NCBI GenBank assembly: GCA_050951005.1
Contig: JBMNIP010000005.1
Location: forward strand, 124,001-188,000
Direction: 5' to 3'
Origin: UMGS1519 sp050951005
Lineage (GTDB): Bacteria > Actinomycetota > Coriobacteriia > Coriobacteriales > Eggerthellaceae
Length of the DNA: 64,000 nucleotides
Shown: piece by piece, positions 43,430 to 51,226 of the stretch
Layout of the letters: the number at the start of each line of letters is the position of its first letter
How positions within the stretch are numbered: position 1 is the stretch's first letter
Notes under the pieces: model-generated
What the model saw: the letters and a program-made list of their open reading frames with translations, nothing else
Told to the model about the DNA's origin: nothing
Database searches by the model: none
Translations under genes and position numbers: made by a program

Positions 43430-45093
43430 TAGGAGAGATACGCCCCCTTATCTGCACTGGTAACAAGCTGGGCATAGCGTGATAGCACACCCGTGGTGTA
43501 TTTCGGCTCGGGGGCCTTCCATGCCGCCCGACGCTTTTCCAGCTCCTCGGGTGCAACCTCGAGATCGATGGTACCCGCCGGAATATCGATGGAGATGGTG
43601 TCGCCTTCCTGAACCAGCGCGATCGGACCACCGGCAGCGGCTTCCGGACTGATATGGCCCACGCACGGACCCTTGCTTGCGCCGCTGAAACGACCATCCG
43701 TTACCAAGGCGACTGATGTATCAAGCCCCATGCCGCAGATTGCCGACGTCGGAGTCAGCATCTCGCGCATGCCCGGTCCCCCCGCCGGACCCTCGTAGCG
43801 GATGACCACTACATCTCCGGGGTTGATCTTGCCGCCGAATATAGCCTCGCAAGCCTCTTCTTCGCTGTTGAAGACGCGGGCAGGTCCACGATGCGTCATC
43901 ATCTCCGCTTTCACGGCGGATTGCTTGACGACGCCTGCATCCGGCGCGAGCGAACCGCGCAGTACGCGCAGACCGCCGGTCGGACTGTACGCGTTCTCGA
44001 CCGTCCGGACAATGTCGCCGTCAACCGGGGATGTGGAATCCACCCATTCCCTCATTGTGCCGTGGCAAGTGATGGCGTCCATATCAAGTAGGCCATGGCG
44101 GCCCAGTTCACCGATGATGGCGGAAACACCGCCAACTGCATTGAGATCCTCGATATGCAGCGGGCCGGCGGGGGCGATGCGGGTCAGATTCGGTGTTTCC
44201 TTGCAAACCGCATCCCAATCGTCCATGGTGATCGGGCAGCCTGCCGCCTGGGCGATAGCGGTCAGATGAAGCATGGTGTTGGTGGAGCCACCGAACGCCA
44301 TATCGAGCACCATGCCGTTATGGATGGAATGCTCGTTGATCAGGTCGCGTGCGGTGATGCCCTTCTCAAGAAGCTCCATGACCTTCATGCCGGCATGCTT
44401 GGCCAAGCGAATGCGCTCAGAATAAACCGCGGGGATGGTTCCGTTGCCCTCAAGCGCGATGCCCAGGGCCTCTGACAGGCAGCCGATGGAATTTGCGGTG
44501 AACATGCCCGAGCAGCTGCCGCAGGTCGGGCATGCCGTATTCTCATACCACTTGCATTCCTCCTCGGTCATCGTGCCGGCCGTAACCGCGCCAACCGCAT
44601 CGAACAACGTGTTGAGATCTGTTTCCTTCCCGTTCTTGTCCCGACCGGCAAGCATTGGGCCTCCGGTGACGATTACCGTGGGGATGTCGATGCGGCAAGC
44701 GGCGATCAGCATGCCCGGAACCACCTTGTCACAGCTGGGAATGAGCACCATCGCATCGAACTGGTGGCCTTGGATTCCGCACTCGACACTATCCGCGATG
44801 ACCTCGCGGCTGGTCAGCGAGTAGCGCATTCCCGCGTGGTTCATCGCAATGCCATCGCAGACGCCGATCGTGTTCATTTGGATCGGAGTTCCGCCAGCCA
44901 TGCGGACACCGGCTTTCACAGCATCGGCGATCTGCTGCAGATGAATATGACCGGGAATAATCTCATTTTGCGAGGAGAACACCGCTACCAGCGGTCGGTC
45001 GATCTCCTCGTCGGTCAAACCATCGGCCTTCAGCAAGCTGCGATGAGGGGCGCGTGCCAGGCCCTTCTTGACCGCATCGCTTCTCAGTTCCAT
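43429..45093 (-). CDS. ilvD: dihydroxy-acid dehydratase
   Basis: A 554-residue Fe-S dehydratase producing the 2-oxo acids of valine and isoleucine. Cluster ligands are seen in IPSCDKVVPGM and CPTCGSCSGMFTANS. The C-terminal GPCVGHISPEAAAGGPIALV and DGRFSGASKG are typical. The start is ATG 45093 (MELRSDAVKKGL); the frame continues to 45378 but that stretch is the structured leader RNA with a terminator. ilvD is the first gene of ilvD-ilvB-ilvN-ilvC. Confidence 0.97.
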   Translation of the reverse strand: MELRSDAVKKGLARAPHRSLLKADGLTDEEIDRPLVAVFSSQNEIIPGHIHLQQIADAVKAGVRMAGGTPIQMNTIGVCDGIAMNHAGMRYSLTSREVIADSVECGIQGHQFDAMVLIPSCDKVVPGMLIAACRIDIPTVIVTGGPMLAGRDKNGKETDLNTLFDAVGAVTAGTMTEEECKWYENTACPTCGSCSGMFTANSIGCLSEALGIALEGNGTIPAVYSERIRLAKHAGMKVMELLEKGITARDLINEHSIHNGMVLDMAFGGSTNTMLHLTAIAQAAGCPITMDDWDAVCKETPNLTRIAPAGPLHIEDLNAVGGVSAIIGELGRHGLLDMDAITCHGTMREWVDSTSPVDGDIVRTVENAYSPTGGLRVLRGSLAPDAGVVKQSAVKAEMMTHRGPARVFNSEEEACEAIFGGKINPGDVVVIRYEGPAGGPGMREMLTPTSAICGMGLDTSVALVTDGRFSGASKGPCVGHISPEAAAGGPIALVQEGDTISIDIPAGTIDLEVAPEELEKRRAAWKAPEPKYTTGVLSRYAQLVTSADKGAYLS

Positions 45094-45203
45094 GTTTGTG
45101 TCCCATCTCTTTCTATCCCGCCAGTGCAGGATGTCTGTGTACGCCTTGCGCGGAGCGCGTGGCGTGGGCTGGCGGATACCATCTGCCGAGAACCCGTTAC
45201 TAA

Positions 45204-45234
45204 TAAAAAAACCCGGTGGCAAGCCGCCCCGGGT
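45204..45234 (-). terminator. leader terminator upstream of ilvD
   Basis: On the minus strand ACCCGG and CCGGGT pair around a GGC/GCC inner stem and are followed by seven T residues. It lies about 110 bases before the ilvD start and about 255 after the predicted transcription start, as expected for an attenuation system. Confidence 0.88.
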
Positions 45235-45472
45235 ACGTAGCAGAGACAAAGGTTGCGACCTGCCTGATAAAGGCCGGGTCCGCATCCCCAATGGACTGTA
45301 TCGGTGGTCACCGGTTCGACTTACTGGCAGTGTTCCCATATCGGAGGTCATCCGTACCAGAACACCACGTTCGCTCAAACTGCTCAGAGGTGGCTTTCAA
45401 GACGTCCAACGCAAGCTCGCAGCAACCGCTTGCTCTCTGTGGGATGGATGGCCTCTACTTTCCTCTTCATCG
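45211..45472 (-). promoter_or_regulatory. T-box-like leader of the ilv operon
   Basis: Read on the minus strand, the stretch from 45472 to about 45382 carries the hallmarks of T-box Stem I: GATGAAGAGG, the AGTA of the loop-E motif, CAGAGAGC (45430s), the distal GCGGTTGCTGCGAGC, and GAAAGCCACCTCTGAG at the 3' side. Loop-E GAA and the trinucleotide before ACC place the specifier at GCC (45392-45394). A later helix with AGTAAGTCGAACC may be Stem II. Ahead of the terminator, GCAGGTCGCAACC and GTCTCTGC align with a T-box antiterminator, but the tRNA-binding TGG is not preserved. Such leaders let uncharged tRNA control transcription. Confidence 0.6.
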
Positions 45473-45498
45473 CCTTTAGCTATTGAGTTTGTACATCA

Positions 45499-45526
45499 AG
45501 TATAGTCAAGCATCTTTCCGAATCAA
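45499..45526 (-). promoter_or_regulatory. promoter of the ilv operon
   Basis: A -35 TTGATT (45521-45526) and -10 TATACT (45499-45504) are separated by 16 bases. Transcription would start near 45491 and give a leader of about 400 bases. It lies just past the end of the purine nucleoside phosphorylase gene. Confidence 0.65.
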
Positions 45527-45582
45527 GACTGCTTTCCAAACTTGGGAGAAACGCCGCCGAACATCGGTAATCGGCATCAGCA

Positions 45583-46419
45583 TCAGCGAAGATGCGCTAT
45601 TATCGCGCACATGAGCCGGGTGAAATCCCGTTCGCGATCCTGCGCGACATCCATGACCTCATCCGAGTTCGGATCAGCTCCCGCCACCCCGCAGGCCATA
45701 TTCGAGATAAGCGACATGCCCAGCACGCGCATGCCCATGTGACGTGCGGCAATCACTTCCTCGACAACGCTCATGGCTACAGTATCGGCACCCCACGATG
45801 CAAACATGCGAATCTCGGCCGGTGTCTCGAAACTCGGGCCGAGCAGTCCGAGGTACACCCCCTGCTGCATGGGAACATCCAACTGCTGTCCCATTTCCAG
45901 CGCCATAGCTGCCAATTCCGGATCGAAAGCATTGAGCATCGGCACGAACCGTTGGCTGAGCTTGTCAGCATCGACACCGACAAGGGGATTCGTCCCGGTG
46001 AAGTTGATTTGGTCGGTCATCACGCAGAAGTCGCCCACATGGAAAGTCGGATTGATCGCCCCGGCCGCGTTCGTGGTGATAAGCGTGTCGATGCCGCACT
46101 GTGCCATGAGCCAAACGGGAAACGCTACCTGCTGAGCGGTGTTGCCCTCATACTTGTGCAGCCGACCCTGCATGCACAGAACGGACGCATCGGTACCTGG
46201 GACGATGCCGAGGACGAAGCGCCCAACATGGCCTACCGCAGTCGATGTCTTCATATGCGGCAGCTTGCCGAATGGCAGGAAGCGGCTGTCCTGCAAGCAA
46301 TCGGCAAACGGGTTCAGTCCACTGCCGAGGATGATGCCCGCAACAGGCCTATCGTCTGCGATGAAGTCCTGCAGAACCGGTCGTGCCTCGTTCAAATCAT
46401 CAATGAGCGTTTCGGTCAT
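45583..46419 (-). CDS. punA: purine nucleoside phosphorylase
   Basis: A 278-residue trimeric-type phosphorylase that splits purine nucleosides with phosphate for salvage. Phosphate- and base-binding motifs are ILGSGLNPFAD, GHVGRFVLG, MQGRLHKYEG, TTNAAGAIN, GPSFETPAEIRM and the MSVVEEVIAARHMG segment, followed by ISNMACGVAG, which match the inosine/guanosine class. ATG 46419 has an excellent AAGGAGG site; the open frame to 46581 would overlap prmC. It follows prfA and prmC on the same strand. Confidence 0.94.
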   Translation of the reverse strand: MTETLIDDLNEARPVLQDFIADDRPVAGIILGSGLNPFADCLQDSRFLPFGKLPHMKTSTAVGHVGRFVLGIVPGTDASVLCMQGRLHKYEGNTAQQVAFPVWLMAQCGIDTLITTNAAGAINPTFHVGDFCVMTDQINFTGTNPLVGVDADKLSQRFVPMLNAFDPELAAMALEMGQQLDVPMQQGVYLGLLGPSFETPAEIRMFASWGADTVAMSVVEEVIAARHMGMRVLGMSLISNMACGVAGADPNSDEVMDVAQDRERDFTRLMCAIIAHLR

Positions 46420-46463
46420 GATTCCTCCTTGGGAAAGCCGCCTTGAGCATGGCAGGATAGCGT

Positions 46464-47546
46464 TTATTCGGAACCGGCATTCCGAGCAGTGAGCACGCGC
46501 GGCCTGCCGGCCATATCGTCGATGATTGCTATATCGGAAAAACCGGCATCCTCGGCAAGAGTCGCCGCATGGGACAGGCAATCCTCATGCAACTCGCAGC
46601 AGAAGGCCCCCGCCGGCTTGAGCGCATCCTTTGCAAAGGGCAGCAGCCGCCGGTAGAAATCAAGCCCGTCTGCTCCCCCATCAAGCGCAAGCCGCGGTTC
46701 GTAATCATGCACTTCTATATCGAGTCCTTGGTAAACCTGCGTCGGGATATAAGGGGGATTCGATATCAGCGCATCGAAGGTTCCCATGGCTTCGGGTGCG
46801 ATAGCAGCTCCCAAATCGCACTCGAGGACACTGACGCGGTCCCCCACATTCAGCCGACGGACGTTCTTCCTTGCAAGGTCGACCGCAAGGGGTGAGATGT
46901 CGGTGGCGGTGACTTCGACATCGGAACGCTCGGTTGCAAGCGCGCATGCAATGCATCCCGTTCCGGTTCCGACCTCGAGTATCTGCAGCATCTGATTTCC
47001 CGAAGAAGAACGCCCGACATCGTCTCCAGTAACCGATGCCGCATCGGTTAAGTCTTCATCTTCGTTATCGGACGGGGCTATCGATTGCGCATGAGCCTGG
47101 TTGGCAAGGATCTCCTCGATCTCATCGACCGGATGCGAATCGGTAGCCACGCGGCGCGGTGCCTTAGGAAGCATATCCAGGAGGCTGGACACCAGCACCT
47201 CGGTCTCGGGACGAGGGATGAGCACCCCGGGTTCCACCTCTACGGTGATGAAGCGAAACGGTGCGCTTCCCGTAAGATACTGAAGTGGCTCGCCCTTCGC
47301 ACGACGACGCACGGCATCGCGCATGAAATCAAGCTCAGCGGAATTCAGCACCCGGTCCAAATCGAGATAGAGCTCGATCTTCTGCAGCCCGGTCGCATGG
47401 CCCACAAGCCATTGGGCCGACGCACGTGGGTCGGGATCGTGATGCTTTGCCAGATATCCCTCGCACCAGGACAGCATGGCGCGAATCGTCCATGCCCGCC
47501 TCTCCGCCTCGTTTGTCGGACCAGGCTGTCGCTTCTCGTTTTCCAT
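46464..47546 (-). CDS. prmC: release factor glutamine methyltransferase PrmC
   Basis: A 360-residue SAM-dependent enzyme that methylates the Gln of the GGQ motif in release factors. The N-terminal helical domain is followed by GVLIPRPETEVLV, motif I EVGTGTGCIACALA (191-204) and the catalytic NPPY (263-266). Between PETE and motif I there is an acidic insert of roughly 55 residues (about 128-185, with SDNEDEDLTDAA), which makes the protein longer than the usual 280-300. It starts 11 bases after prfA, its substrate gene, a common arrangement. Confidence 0.95.
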   Translation of the reverse strand: MENEKRQPGPTNEAERRAWTIRAMLSWCEGYLAKHHDPDPRASAQWLVGHATGLQKIELYLDLDRVLNSAELDFMRDAVRRRAKGEPLQYLTGSAPFRFITVEVEPGVLIPRPETEVLVSSLLDMLPKAPRRVATDSHPVDEIEEILANQAHAQSIAPSDNEDEDLTDAASVTGDDVGRSSSGNQMLQILEVGTGTGCIACALATERSDVEVTATDISPLAVDLARKNVRRLNVGDRVSVLECDLGAAIAPEAMGTFDALISNPPYIPTQVYQGLDIEVHDYEPRLALDGGADGLDFYRRLLPFAKDALKPAGAFCCELHEDCLSHAATLAEDAGFSDIAIIDDMAGRPRVLTARNAGSE

Positions 47547-47557
47547 CGCAGTCTAAA

Positions 47558-48658
47558 TTACGCCACTTCGCTCGCTGCTTCGAGTTTCTGCGCGCGGTCA
47601 GCCGCCTGCAATTCGCTGATCAGCTCGGCCAATCCGGCACCGCCGCTTCCCAGAAGGACGCCGTGGTAGGTTCCGTTGTAGCCGATACGATGATCGGTCA
47701 CACGGTCCTGCGGCGCATTGTACGTACGAATCTTCTCGGAGCGATCGCCATGCCCGATCTGGCTGCGGCGCTCGGCGCCCTCCGCTTCCCGCTGCTCCTC
47801 GAGCATCTTGTCATACAAGCGGGCACGGAGCACTTCCATCGCCGCAATCTTATTCTGGAGTTGCGACTTCTGGTCCTGGGACTGCACAACCAGCCCGGTG
47901 GGAATATGCGTAATGCGAACCGCCGAGTCGGTCGTGTTGACGCACTGGCCGCCGGGTCCTCCCGCCCGGTATACGTCGATGCGAAGATCCTCGGGTTTGA
48001 TCTCGACTTCGACCTCGTCGGCTTCTGGAAGAACGGCTACCGTTGCAGTAGAGGTGTGGATGCGCCCTTGGCTTTCGGTTTTCGGTACACGCTGAACCCG
48101 ATGGACGCCCGACTCGAACTTCATTATCGAATAGACTTTGTCGCCTTTCACCTTGAACTGGATGGATTTATAGCCGCCCGCATCGGAGGGCGAGGAATCC
48201 ATGACCTCGATCTTCCAATGGCGCTCTTCTGCGAATCGTTCGTACATGCGGAACAAATCGCCTGCGAAGATGGCCGCTTCGTCCCCGCCTGCTCCCGCGC
48301 GGATCTCAACGATGATGTCTTTCTCGTCGGCCGGATCTGCGGGAATCAGCATGACCTTGATCTCGTCTTCGAGTTCGGGAAGCTCCTTCTCGATCCGGTC
48401 GATCTCCTCCTGCCCGAATTCCTTCATCTCAGGATCGTCGAGCATCTCATGCGCCTCATCGAGGTCATCGCAATCCTGCACATACGCGCGGGCCTTCTCC
48501 ACCAACGGTCCCTGGTCGGAAAACTCCTTGGCCAGCTTCATGTATTCCTTCTGGTCGTTGACCACCTCGGGGTCGCCCATCTTGCGCTCGAGGTCCTCGT
48601 ATGCGCCGATGATGTTCTCCAGCTTCGAGCGCATGCCGTTGCCTTTTGCCTCTTTCAT
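47558..48658 (-). CDS. prfA: peptide chain release factor 1
   Basis: A 366-residue factor that ends translation at UAA and UAG. The catalytic loop is RAGGPGGQCVNTTDSAVR, with Cys where many factors have His after GGQ. The codon-recognition region lies in the segment GRIHTSTATVAVLPE and upstream VHRVQRVPKTES. The start is ATG 48658 with GGAAGG; an internal ATG at codon 9 is possible. It is the first gene of prfA-prmC-punA. Confidence 0.96.
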   Translation of the reverse strand: MKEAKGNGMRSKLENIIGAYEDLERKMGDPEVVNDQKEYMKLAKEFSDQGPLVEKARAYVQDCDDLDEAHEMLDDPEMKEFGQEEIDRIEKELPELEDEIKVMLIPADPADEKDIIVEIRAGAGGDEAAIFAGDLFRMYERFAEERHWKIEVMDSSPSDAGGYKSIQFKVKGDKVYSIMKFESGVHRVQRVPKTESQGRIHTSTATVAVLPEADEVEVEIKPEDLRIDVYRAGGPGGQCVNTTDSAVRITHIPTGLVVQSQDQKSQLQNKIAAMEVLRARLYDKMLEEQREAEGAERRSQIGHGDRSEKIRTYNAPQDRVTDHRIGYNGTYHGVLLGSGGAGLAELISELQAADRAQKLEAASEVA

Positions 48659-48713
48659 CTCTAACCTTCCTTGCTGCTCTTCCGTGAATCTCTTGAGTCT
48701 GATGAGGGCTCAG

Positions 48714-49658
48714 CTAGAGATGCTCGGAAGATTGGGTGGTAAGAAAGGCAGCAGCAGCTTCGGCAGCCACTGCCCCGTCGCTGACGGCGGTCACAACTTG
48801 GCGCAGGGGCTTCGTCCGGAGGTCCCCTGCAACGAAAACACCGGGAACCGAGGTTTCGCAATCCTCGGAGGCCTTAACGTAGCCGCGCTGGTCGCAATCG
48901 ACCTGATTGGCGAACAGCGCTGAATTGGGCTCGCTGCCGATGGCAACGAAAACCGCAGCGGCGGGGATCTCTTCGGTGTTTCCCGTATCGATATTGCGGA
49001 CAATCGCTCCGCCGACCTTGCCATCCCTTTCCACCACGCGGTCGATTACCGACCGATAGCGGAAACGAATATTGTCAGTATGTTCGGCAGCCTCGGTATA
49101 TATGGCCGTTGCACGCACACGGTCGCGCCGGTAAACGATGGTTACCGAATGGCATATCTTCGCCAGGTACAGCGAATCTTCCACTGCCGTGTTGGCCCCT
49201 CCGTAAACGATGACGTCTTTACCGCGGAAGAAATTGCCGTCGCAAGTGGCGCAGTAGCTGACGCCGCGGCCCCGCAGTTCTTCTTCGCCAGGGACCTGCA
49301 TCGTGCGTGCGGAAGCGCCGGTCGCCAGTATTACGGTGCGAGCATGATACGTATCCGTGGCCGTCGTTATGATCTTCTTACTTCCCGAAAGATCTACGGA
49401 AAGGACCTGGGACGAAACCGTCTGTGCACCGAACCGTTTCGCCTGCGTATCCATATCCATTCCCAGCTGGAAACCATCGACTCCTTCGGGAAAACCGGGA
49501 TAGTTGTCTATGCGCGCAGTGTTGCCCAATTGACCGCCGGCAATCGTCTGCTCGAAGACGACGGCCTGCCAACCTGCACGCGAACCATACAGGGCCGCGG
49601 TCATACCCGCTGGTCCGGCTCCGATAATGGCAATATCGATAGTATGTTGATCGCCCAT
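48714..49658 (-). CDS. trxB: thioredoxin reductase
   Basis: A 314-residue FAD/NADPH enzyme that reduces thioredoxin. The FAD motif is IIGAGPAGMTAALYGSRAG, the redox pair is CATC in SYCATCDGNFF, the NADPH fold VIVYGGANTAVEDSLYLA (GGxxxA rather than GGGxxA), and the C-terminal FAD motif GVFVAGDLRTKPLRQ. ATG 49658 has a GGAGAG site; the longer frame to 49727 runs over a hairpin. It lies downstream of trxA on the same strand with a terminator-like hairpin between. Confidence 0.96.
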   Translation of the reverse strand: MGDQHTIDIAIIGAGPAGMTAALYGSRAGWQAVVFEQTIAGGQLGNTARIDNYPGFPEGVDGFQLGMDMDTQAKRFGAQTVSSQVLSVDLSGSKKIITTATDTYHARTVILATGASARTMQVPGEEELRGRGVSYCATCDGNFFRGKDVIVYGGANTAVEDSLYLAKICHSVTIVYRRDRVRATAIYTEAAEHTDNIRFRYRSVIDRVVERDGKVGGAIVRNIDTGNTEEIPAAAVFVAIGSEPNSALFANQVDCDQRGYVKASEDCETSVPGVFVAGDLRTKPLRQVVTAVSDGAVAAEAAAAFLTTQSSEHL

Positions 49659-49697
49659 AGAGCGTTCTCTCCAATCCTGTCGCTCGCTTACGGCCGC

Positions 49698-49734
49698 AAG
49701 AAAAGCAGCCCGTACGGAAGTGTTCACGGGCTGC
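49698..49734 (-). terminator. terminator-like hairpin between trxA and trxB
   Basis: A 9-bp perfect stem (GCAGCCCGT/ACGGGCTGC) with a 12-base loop is followed by TTTTCTT on the minus strand. It lies 20 bases past the trxA stop and 40 bases before trxB, so trxB may depend on read-through. Confidence 0.75.
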
Positions 49735-49753
49735 AGGTAAGTAGGAGCATTCG

Positions 49754-50062
49754 CTATGCGAAAAGCTGCATAATGACATCCTTCGGTTGGGCGCCGACCG
49801 TCTGGTTCTTAACTTTTCCCTGTTCGAAGACCATGATAGTCGGAATGCTCATAATGCCGAAGCGCTGTGCGATGTCAGGGCTCTGGTCCACATCGATCCG
49901 GTACACCTCTGCCTTCCCCTGCATCTCCTGATCAATCTGCTCGATCAAGGGGGCGACCATCTTGCATGGACCGCACCAAGTGGCGAAGAAGTCCACCAGT
50001 ACCGGCTTATCGGCATCAAGGACCTTCTGGTCGAACTCCTGAGAAGAGATCAGCTGGACCAT
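49754..50062 (-). CDS. trxA: thioredoxin
   Basis: A 102-residue disulfide reductase with the active site WCGPC (Cys 30 and 33) in VLVDFFATWCGPCKM, the cis-Pro loop MSIPTIMVF, and normal thioredoxin length. ATG 50062 has a GGAG site eight bases upstream; the frame open to 50122 would give an extra 20 residues unlike the family. It is divergent from the patatin-like gene, with a 113-base gap, and upstream of its reductase gene. Confidence 0.97.
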   Translation of the reverse strand: MVQLISSQEFDQKVLDADKPVLVDFFATWCGPCKMVAPLIEQIDQEMQGKAEVYRIDVDQSPDIAQRFGIMSIPTIMVFEQGKVKNQTVGAQPKDVIMQLFA

Positions 50063-50175
50063 CTTCTTGCTCCGTTCTGATACATTACATCTGGATGACA
50101 CGTAAGCGATGTGTCGACCCACGTCTATTTTCAGGATGAGAATAGCATAGACCGTATACGGAAAGAGATGAATAC

Positions 50176-51144
50176 ATGGACTTTACGGAACAAGGCGTAC
50201 CGGCACCCTCTGCGGGCAGATCTCCGTATTTGAACCACCCGGTACTCCCCTTCCATATGGTTCTCGAGGGCGGAGCCATGCGTGGACTGTTCACGGCCGG
50301 TATCCTGGATTACCTGCTGCAGCAGGGCATATTGGCGAAGCGCACCATCGGCGTCTCCGCCGGTGCGCTGGTCGGCTACAGCTATGTTTGCGGTGCCATG
50401 GGCAGAACGGCCTACATCAATCTGAAATATTGCGCCGACCGACGCTATCTGTCTGCAAGCAACATCCTGCTGACCGGCGATGCGCTCGGAATCGATTTCA
50501 CCTTCAACCGCATCCCGAACGAATTCGAGCATTTCGACATGGCGGACATCTTCTCATCGCCCATGAAGCTCACCTCGGTGGCAAGCGATCTCGAACTCGG
50601 AGAAGCCGACTATCATGATGTCGAGCCGACCGACCATACGGGTTATGTCGGAAAAGACCACAACGAGGTGGACGCCAACCTGGCATACCTCATTGCCTCC
50701 TCGGCGATGCCGCTCGCAAGCCATCGGACCTTCGTCGACGGGAAAACGCTGCTCGATGGCGGCGTTTGCGACAGCGTGCCCATCACGTATTCGATCATGC
50801 GCGGCCTCGCGGAAGGAATCTACAAGCATGTGGTGATCCTGACCCAGGATCCGGGCTATGTGAAGCAGCCGAACAAGGCAAGCGTGCTGGTGGCGCGCCA
50901 CTATTCCCAATACCCCTACTTCGTCGAACGGTTCGAGAACCGCCACCATGATTACAACCGCGTCTACCGCAAGGTCGAGCGCATGGCTGACGCAGGCAAG
51001 ATCTTCCTGTATCGGCCCCAGAAACCGGTCGAGGTGTCAACGCTCGAAAGCGACCAGGATAAACTCCTCGACCTGTACTTGGAAGGCTACTCGCAAGCCG
51101 CCGAACGCTTCGACGAGCTGTGCCGCTACCTGGAGATAGACTAG
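50176..51144 (+). CDS. patatin-like phospholipase family protein
   Basis: A 322-residue serine hydrolase of the bacterial patatin type (similar to E. coli YjjU). It has the oxyanion loop LEGGAMRGLFTAG, the nucleophile GVSAG (Ser 61) and the catalytic Asp in LLDGGVCDSVP (Asp 194). A C-terminal region (about 215-320) with YNRVYRKVERMADAGKI is typical of this subgroup. No signal peptide is seen. It probably hydrolyses acyl esters of phospholipids; the true substrate is unknown. It is the only plus-strand gene in this stretch. Confidence 0.9.
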   Translation: MDFTEQGVPAPSAGRSPYLNHPVLPFHMVLEGGAMRGLFTAGILDYLLQQGILAKRTIGVSAGALVGYSYVCGAMGRTAYINLKYCADRRYLSASNILLTGDALGIDFTFNRIPNEFEHFDMADIFSSPMKLTSVASDLELGEADYHDVEPTDHTGYVGKDHNEVDANLAYLIASSAMPLASHRTFVDGKTLLDGGVCDSVPITYSIMRGLAEGIYKHVVILTQDPGYVKQPNKASVLVARHYSQYPYFVERFENRHHDYNRVYRKVERMADAGKIFLYRPQKPVEVSTLESDQDKLLDLYLEGYSQAAERFDELCRYLEID

Positions 51145-51163
51145 ACATACACCCGATGCCGTG

Positions 51164-51197
51164 AAAAAGGGGGCCAGGTTCAAACCTGGCCCCCTTC
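51164..51197 (-). terminator. terminator of thrS, possibly bidirectional
   Basis: A perfect stem of about 11-12 bp (GGGGGCCAGGT/ACCTGGCCCCC) is followed by TTTTT on the minus strand, 30 bases past the thrS stop. On the plus strand only a short T run follows, so it could also end the patatin-like transcript weakly. Confidence 0.9.
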
Positions 51198-51226
51198 GAT
51201 TATGCGGAAACGGAGAATGGCTGAGG

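Noticed and set aside
45094..45378. N-terminal extension of IlvD
   Set aside because: The stretch contains the leader terminator and does not match dihydroxy-acid dehydratases.
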